Assembly: GCF_010015445.1 (NCBI RefSeq)
Contig: NC_053123.1
Location: forward strand, 13,512,434 to 13,576,433
Direction of reading: 5' to 3'
DNA length: 64,000 bases
Origin: Perca fluviatilis
Lineage: Eukaryota; Chordata; Actinopteri; Perciformes; Percidae
Shown: piece by piece, positions 58,500 to 64,000 of the stretch
Position numbering within the stretch: position 1 is the stretch's first letter
Layout: each line of letters begins with the position of its first letter
The notes under the pieces: model-generated
What the model was told of the DNA's origin: nothing
Seen by the model: only the letters and a program-made list of their open reading frames with translations
Database searches by the model: none
Program-made: the position numbers and the translations under genes

Positions 58500-59390
58500 G
58501 ATGAATTGGCTTGAAACAAATAAAAAAATAAACCACAGTATTTTCACAGCTGGCAAGTTAAATCTTCAGAAAACTTTTGATTGCTGTATGAGTCATCATT
58601 AGATTTAGCTAATTACTATTTTTGTTGTAAGGAGATGTTCTGTAAGAACAGCCAGTAATTATTCTTCAATCCGCTGATATTTGCAAGCTCTTGTTTGATC
58701 ATTTGTTGCGCTAAGAAAATTCATGTTAGTCTAATAAAACTCCCAAACAATACAAAACAGTAATTCTACAACAGAATTAACAGAAACCACTTAGTGAGCT
58801 GTAACGTCCATGTAAACTAATGAAACAAATCAGGCTCTCCCAACCAGTTTGCATATTTTAGAAACAATGCACTTATTTCTGGCGCTATTGGCTGTTGTAA
58901 CAAATTGAGGTTAAGAATATCTTATTATAACTTTTAATATGGCTTCAAGGGTTAAGAGGTATTTTGAAAAAAGAAAAAAGGTTCTAACCAAGCGCTCTTT
59001 GATAGTAAGCTGGTACTGTAGAAGCAAAGGTGGAGTATAAAAACTTTTTGTCTTTGAACAAACATGCAATTGTACTTTACCAAGCTGTTCCTGCTATGTG
59101 ACGAGTGACCGGTGCATATAAGTACCAAATCAAAATTTAAAATGTTTCTGTCTAACTCTTAATGGACAATTTTTCTGTTTCAGCCAGACTATTAGACGGC
59201 TATTTTGAGGTCATGGAGATGGCTATGTGGAGTTTATGTGCTCTGTTTTGACTCTACCTCTAATAGTGTTTCCTTGCCAGTATATCTTCTTTCTGTTGAC
59301 TGAATGTCAGTTATTTTCTATGGATTCTGCCTTACTGAGAACATACGGTTGGAAATAGTGATAGAGTCACACTTTTCTCTCCTTTGACAA
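58500..59390. other. Unique non-coding stretch
   Basis: Nothing was recognised. Confidence 0.4.
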
Positions 59391-59394
59391 TTGC

Positions 59395-59570
59395 TGTCAA
59401 TGTGCCCTTTAGCAAGGCACTAAACCCCCTGTTGTTCTGGTAGAGCAGCTCAGTGCAAACTTTGGTTATACTGGGCAGTTTACAGTATAAATGTGTGAAT
59501 TTGTCTGAATGTAAAGCTGGAAGTCATCACCTTTCCTTGCATAAATCAAGCTTTTAAAGAAACTAATTAT
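59395..59570 (+). repeat. SINE 3' body fragment
   Basis: TGTGCCCTTTAGCAAGGCAC, TAAACCCCCTGTTGTTCTGG, GAGCAGCTCAGTG, ACTGGGCAGTTTACAGTATA and TCATCACCTTTCC match the body of a fish tRNA-derived SINE whose promoter head is preserved at 60.3-60.5 kb. The head is missing here. Confidence 0.55.
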
Positions 59571-60309
59571 TCAAAAAATACATAAATATGGGTTTCCTTT
59601 GCCATTTTCTCATGACTAACAATCTAATACAAACTCAGGTTATAAATCAACATTTATTATTGCATATGCTTCTGTGGTCCATTCATCTCGCCTTCTCTGA
59701 ATAACCCCCTAAGCAACAGTTTTTAGCCGGACAGAGTCTAGGGAGGAAAGGTATCCTGAGTGGTTTATTCTGAGGGCAATGTGAAGAAAATTGCACCCTG
59801 CGGCATCTGTAGAAGGCTTTTACTTTGCTTTCCAGTAATACTGCCCTAGAGCCTTGCATAAGGGTAAAAAGTGCAACATATTTACTGAATTATTTTCATA
59901 ACCTCATAGCGACCCTGTGTTGGAAAATGCGTCTTGTCACTGCTGATTCATTCTGGGGAAATGGTCAATTTGCCAGTATGCAGTAGGTGAAAAGGAGCAG
60001 CGATATTGAACCTTTATACTCAGCCTTCTGTGCACTCGTAACACTTTCAGGACATGTAACAGTTTCAGGCTTCTGTACCTGGCATAAACTCACTCATACA
60101 TACACACATGATGCTTAGCAACCACTTTGATTAGCTACTGTTGAAAACACATTTAACGGAGAAAATGTAAGTAGCTAAAAAAATCCACTCGGAGAAAGTA
60201 CATTTTTCTGTTTGGATTATTTTCAAAACGGGTAGAGCAGTACATTTGGATCTTTAGCTAATATCTAATTGCTGATTACACTACTGTAGAAGAAGAAGAG
60301 GAGGGGAAT

Positions 60310-60497
60310 TCACAATTTTCACTCTTTCACCAGAGCAGTTGGGGGTTCGGTGCCTTGCTTGGCAGTGCCCAGGAGGTAAACTGGCATCTCCCCAGCTACC
60401 AGTCCACACTCCATGCGTCGGTTCGTACAGGCAATTGAACCAGTGACCCTCCGGTTCCTAACCCAACTCCCTATGGACTGAGCTACTGCCACCCCCA
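60310..60497 (-). repeat. tRNA-derived SINE (minus) with A and B boxes
   Basis: Read on the minus strand: GGGGGTGGCAGTAGCTCAGT (A box region), GGTTCAATTGCC (B box, about 60431-60442), then GGGCACTGCCAAGCAAGGCA and CCGAACCCCCAACTGCTCTG. This is a different SINE family from the copies at 21.9 and 61.1 kb. Confidence 0.7.
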
Positions 60498-61104
60498 ACT
60501 GTAAAACCTTAATAAATTACAAGTCACTATCCGAAATGTCCAGTAGCAGCAGTGTCCAGCATCTGCTCACTATTCAACTCCATTCTTCCCCAGCACAGAG
60601 AGAGATCAGCATCAACCATCCCTCTGGCAAAGTGCCACAGGCTTTTTGCCAAGTACAACAGACGTGCTGTCTACTGACACGCTCAACGTCACATCGCCAT
60701 CTCATACAGTCTCGCTCCTCACTGGACACAATGCCTTGAGGACAGTATATTATCTGGACAATATACATGTATATCGTCTGATATCCTGTGATCTACAATG
60801 TTCTGCTCTTCGCTCCTTTCTAAATGGATCTTGACAAGACTCTTCTTTTTAAGTTTCTTCTCCTCTTCTCTATGTTATCAACCCTCTGCACTTCTCTCCT
60901 CACTAAGTTTCCTCCTTCACGCTCTCTGCTCGTCATACTCACATTTTTACATCATACCCTGAACCAGTGTTTTGTTTTTTCACAATGGAGCAACGCATAG
61001 CATGTTAATTAGTAGGGATGAGATACTGTACTGCATTGCAGCCCCAGTTTGTGTTTCAGGCGTAGTTTCACATGATAATGTTGCCTAATGCCTCTCTTTT
61101 GCCA

Positions 61105-61312
61105 TCTTTTTTTGTTTTTTTACATTATTTTTTGGGGCTTTTCTGCCTTTAATGGACAGGACAGCTAGGTTAGAAAGGGGAGAGAGAGGGGGAAGACATG
61201 AAGGAAATCGTCACAGGTCGGACTCGAACCCTGGACATCTGCATCGAGGCATAAACCTCTATGTATATGTGCGCCTGCTATACCAACTGAGCCAAACCGG
61301 GCACGCCTAATG
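61105..61312 (-). repeat. tRNA-derived SINE (minus), sister of the 21.9 kb copy
   Basis: On the minus strand, TGGCTCAGTTGGTATAGCAG (A box) at about 61276-61295 and GGTTCGAGTCC (B box) at 61220-61230 are followed by CTCTCTCCCC and a T/A-rich end with GCCTTTAATGG-type body words on the plus strand. The tRNA-like head is well kept, but the 3' body identifies it as a SINE. Confidence 0.75.
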
Positions 61313-62008
61313 CCTCTCTAATCTCTAAACCCAGCATGCTGAGTTTGCATAATGCTTGGTAATGGCCCCAATTGTCTTCAGGCTTTAACCCAGCAGGTGG
61401 TGCTGTTTCATTCACACATGCAGCTCATCCTTTCTCACAAACATACAGATCATAGACTGAACACTGTTGCACACAGCAGCTCAACAGGCCTTCAGGAAGC
61501 CAGGCTACACTCCCCCTCCCTCCTGAATCACAGCTGACACCCTGAGCTTGGCCACCAGTCAGGATGATCTTGTTGGGTCTGGAAATGAGCCACGGTGCTC
61601 AAAGTGACCTTCATCATCAGACAGACAGCAATGAGACATAGCATTGAGAACCCAATCTCATCTCTGTATTTTATGACTGTATTTATAATATTGAGAGTGC
61701 TCTTCAATGGAGGCTCGAGGAGGGACACAGTGGTGGAACAAGCAACAGAAGGGTCAATGACTGTTAAGGAGCGATGCAAAATATTCCGCTGTGGCTTTTG
61801 GATAGAGACTGAGTGAGGAGACTGTGCAGTGGATTCTCTGTAGAGGCTTCATTCACACTGATGTTCCCTTCAGAGCTGAGTCATGCAAAGCTCCATTGAC
61901 TCCTGACTCTGATCCATTTAAGCTGCAAATGGCTTACAGCCGTCACATATTCTCCTCAGTTCTATTCTTTTTGTGCTCTATCATTGTGTTATTCTATTCC
62001 AGTGGTTC

Positions 62009-62032
62009 TCAGTCTTTTTTGTGTGACTAGTG
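62009..62032. repeat. Charlie-like hAT end fragment
   Basis: CCAGTGGTTCTCAGTCTTTT is a hAT-Charlie-type terminus like those of the 5.2 kb element. No partner end was seen nearby. Confidence 0.4.
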
Positions 62033-62213
62033 CAGTGCCCGTTCGGAACGGGCCGATTGCTTGGTTCCCAGTATTTAATGTTTTTCCCCAGGACTTTATT
62101 GTGTAAATTCTCTCAAACATGTGACACAAAATCCAGTTATAAAACGCTTGGTTCCCAGTATTGCTGGTTGCAGCATTGTCAGGTGGTGTGCCCGTTCAAA
62201 GTTCAAACTCATC

Positions 62214-62268
62214 CAATGGTAAATGGTAAATGTACTGCATTTATATAGCGCCTTTCGCCCCTCATTGA
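62214..62268 (+). repeat. TAAATGGTAAATG...TATATAGCGCCTTTC repeat fragment
   Basis: AATGGTAAATGGTAAATGTA followed by GCATTTATATAGCGCCTTTC is the start of a fish repeat often seen as a short isolated piece. Confidence 0.5.
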
Positions 62269-62411
62269 CATCACCCAACATTTTTTTTTTAATGGATTTT
62301 AAATTGGTTGTTATTTAACACTATTAATTATATAAGAGAGTATTGTAACATTTTTAATTACAAAACAATGCTAATCATGGAATTGTGTATGTTTGTGCTT
62401 TGTCTGTTTTC

Positions 62412-62770
62412 AGCCACGCTAGCGCCATGGCTCTAGTGATGGCATTCTGTTGGTCAGTTGGTAGGTCTACTACTTTGGTCCTGACTGGAACATCTCAACA
62501 ACTGTTGGATGGATGTTCATGGTGATCCCCTGACTTTTCCTTTAGCACCATCATGAAGCTGACATTTTTGGATTTAATTTAAATATCTCAAGAACGATTG
62601 GATGCATTGCTATACATTTTGGAACAAACACAAGATGAATTGTAACAACTTTGGTGATCCCCTTATCAGGTCAAAATGTCAATTTGTCCAGTACTGGTTA
62701 CAGTACCAGTTTATAACCAAAACTTTCCCATTAGCCTCAGCTGTACTTTGTGTTGGTAATTAATTGGTTC
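62412..62770 (+). repeat. Common fish dispersed repeat (GTTGGATGGATG family)
   Basis: GCCATGGCTCTAGTGATGGC, CAACAACTGTTGGATGGATG, GGTGATCCCCTGACTTTTCC, TTAGCACCATCATGAAGCTG and CAGCTGTACTTTGTGTTG follow in order a very abundant percomorph repeat whose interior is itself two diverged ~120 bp units. Confidence 0.6.
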
Positions 62771-62779
62771 TTTTGACAA

Positions 62780-64000
62780 TATATATACACTAAAGATCAG
62801 CTTTAAACTACTTACATACCTCTTAAACACAAATATGTGAATATATTTTCTTTGATTAGTATTCTATTCTTTTCCATTAAGTGTATTCTATTCCATTCTA
62901 TTCTTTTCTCTAATTGTGCTGACAGAAAGCCATAGTACAGGTATTGAATGGATTGTGAATGCAGTGACTAGTGCTCACTGTAACAGTACCTTGGTTATTG
63001 ACTCCTGTTTTCTCCAGCAGACTTCCCTTTAGTCTTTGTGGACTGCAGAGCTATATGACAAATTGCTCCTTTACACATCCCTTTATGCACAACTACACAG
63101 ACTGCTCAGCAAATGCTTGAAGTACCACCAGCCACAACCCTTCTGCAAGAAACATGAATTCCTTCTTTAAAGCATTTCCTTTCTTTGGGTCTTCTTGTAG
63201 GCTCACGTTTGTCTTTTTCTCTCTCAGCCCTTTGTTTATCTCTGTTTCCGTTCTTTTATACCAATGCCGCATTAATTTGAAGGCAAATACTGCCTCAAAT
63301 AAACATTATTGCTGATATCAATGTCAATATCTAGGAAGAAAGTGGAACAACATAGAACATCAAATATAATCAAAATGGTCGACAGACTTGGATAGCTAAC
63401 TCAATTATCCACAGAAAACGAGCACAGCTGGAGTTAAGGACTTCACATACACAACCTTGTGTATTGATCTTATGGTAAATCAAACCCATTCATCTGTTTC
63501 CCCCACCTTCTGCCCAATATCATCCAAGAGACCATTGAATCTTACTGCCTGTTCCTGCCTCAGGCGATTTATGTGGGTTGATCAATATTTTTCTCCCCTT
63601 TGCATCTGCTTGATCTCTTCTCTAGGCTGTTCTGATCAATCATCTGCTCTCAACATGGGATTTCATTTGCATGTAAGGTTCTGGTCAACACTGGAAATAC
63701 CTGTTGTACAGATCACAATGTCCTTCCAAGTGTAGTGAAATGTGACATTTTTGGAATACTTGCTGTTAGATTATCAGACAAAATTACGCTGCAACGGCTA
63801 CATGATTCAGACTATTTGTCTAACGCTGAACTGGATCTTATCAGATTGATCAGAGCCAACTTTACATCCCTGAAACCTTGCTTGAGTCACACACATCCAA
63901 GGTTTGCTCTTTTCTTTTTCAACCAATTGTGATTTCCACCTGGGCCACTGGCTATATGAGTCATTACACACACACAAATCAATAGGGTTTAATCTAGTGG
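62780..64000. other. Unique non-coding stretch
   Basis: No gene was recognised. TATTCTATTC-type pentanucleotides occur near 62862-62912. The frames at 63457-63735 and 63735-63932 show no motif. Confidence 0.4.

Overview
This window reads as non-coding nuclear DNA of a ray-finned fish, most likely a percomorph. The evidence is the very dense (CA)n/(GT)n arrays, the many hAT-, TTAA- and SINE-type repeats that I recognise from percomorph genomes, GCTAACGTTAGC-like patches, and GT-AG splice signals. I see no host protein gene that I can name. The one well-supported protein-coding locus is a transposon: a decayed 3.1 kb hAT element of the ZBED type at 17363-20490, with a BED-finger exon, a 510 bp intron, a long transposase exon and a perfect 8 bp target duplication.

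Layout. 1-2.2 kb is mostly unique sequence with one possible untranslated exon. 2.2-21 kb is a transposon-dense zone. It holds a TTAA-flanked element with a hAT MITE nested inside (3.06-4.62), a Charlie-like hAT with another hAT MITE inside (5.17-6.20), a SINE piece, an L2-like LINE 3' end inside a hairpin-rich repeat (6.6-7.2), a TTCAGC-rich low-complexity tract, a deleted relative of the ZBED hAT carrying a nested 9-bp-TSD MITE (8.11-9.17), a (CA)n/(CACT)n block, a MADF-domain exon (10.2-10.3), hAT MITEs at 11.06-11.94 and 12.48-13.16, and the full ZBED hAT. 21-33 kb is sparse in repeats that I can name. 33.7-37.8 kb holds two inverted copies of one ~580 bp repeat. 39-41.5 kb has large (CT)n and (GT)n arrays, a possible 53 bp exon, a hAT-like fragment and a 188 bp TIR element. 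44-46 kb is a foldback element with TTAA flanks that hosts a second 9-bp-TSD MITE. 49 kb has two inverted scraps of LINE reverse transcriptase. 53.8-54.9 kb is a second deleted relative of the ZBED hAT. 56-62.8 kb holds further repeat fragments, (CA)n arrays and three SINE pieces.

How the parts relate. The elements at 8.1 kb and 53.8 kb share both termini with the 17.4 kb hAT, lie in the opposite orientation, and still carry damaged copies of its BED-finger exon. They are therefore internal-deletion derivatives that would have depended on a transposase of this kind. Nesting gives a relative order: the TTAA element at 3 kb predates its hAT MITE, the Charlie-like element predates the 540 bp MITE, and the ZBED-hAT derivative and the foldback both predate the 9-bp-TSD MITE. 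No rRNA, tRNA gene proper, CRISPR array or bacterial feature was seen.
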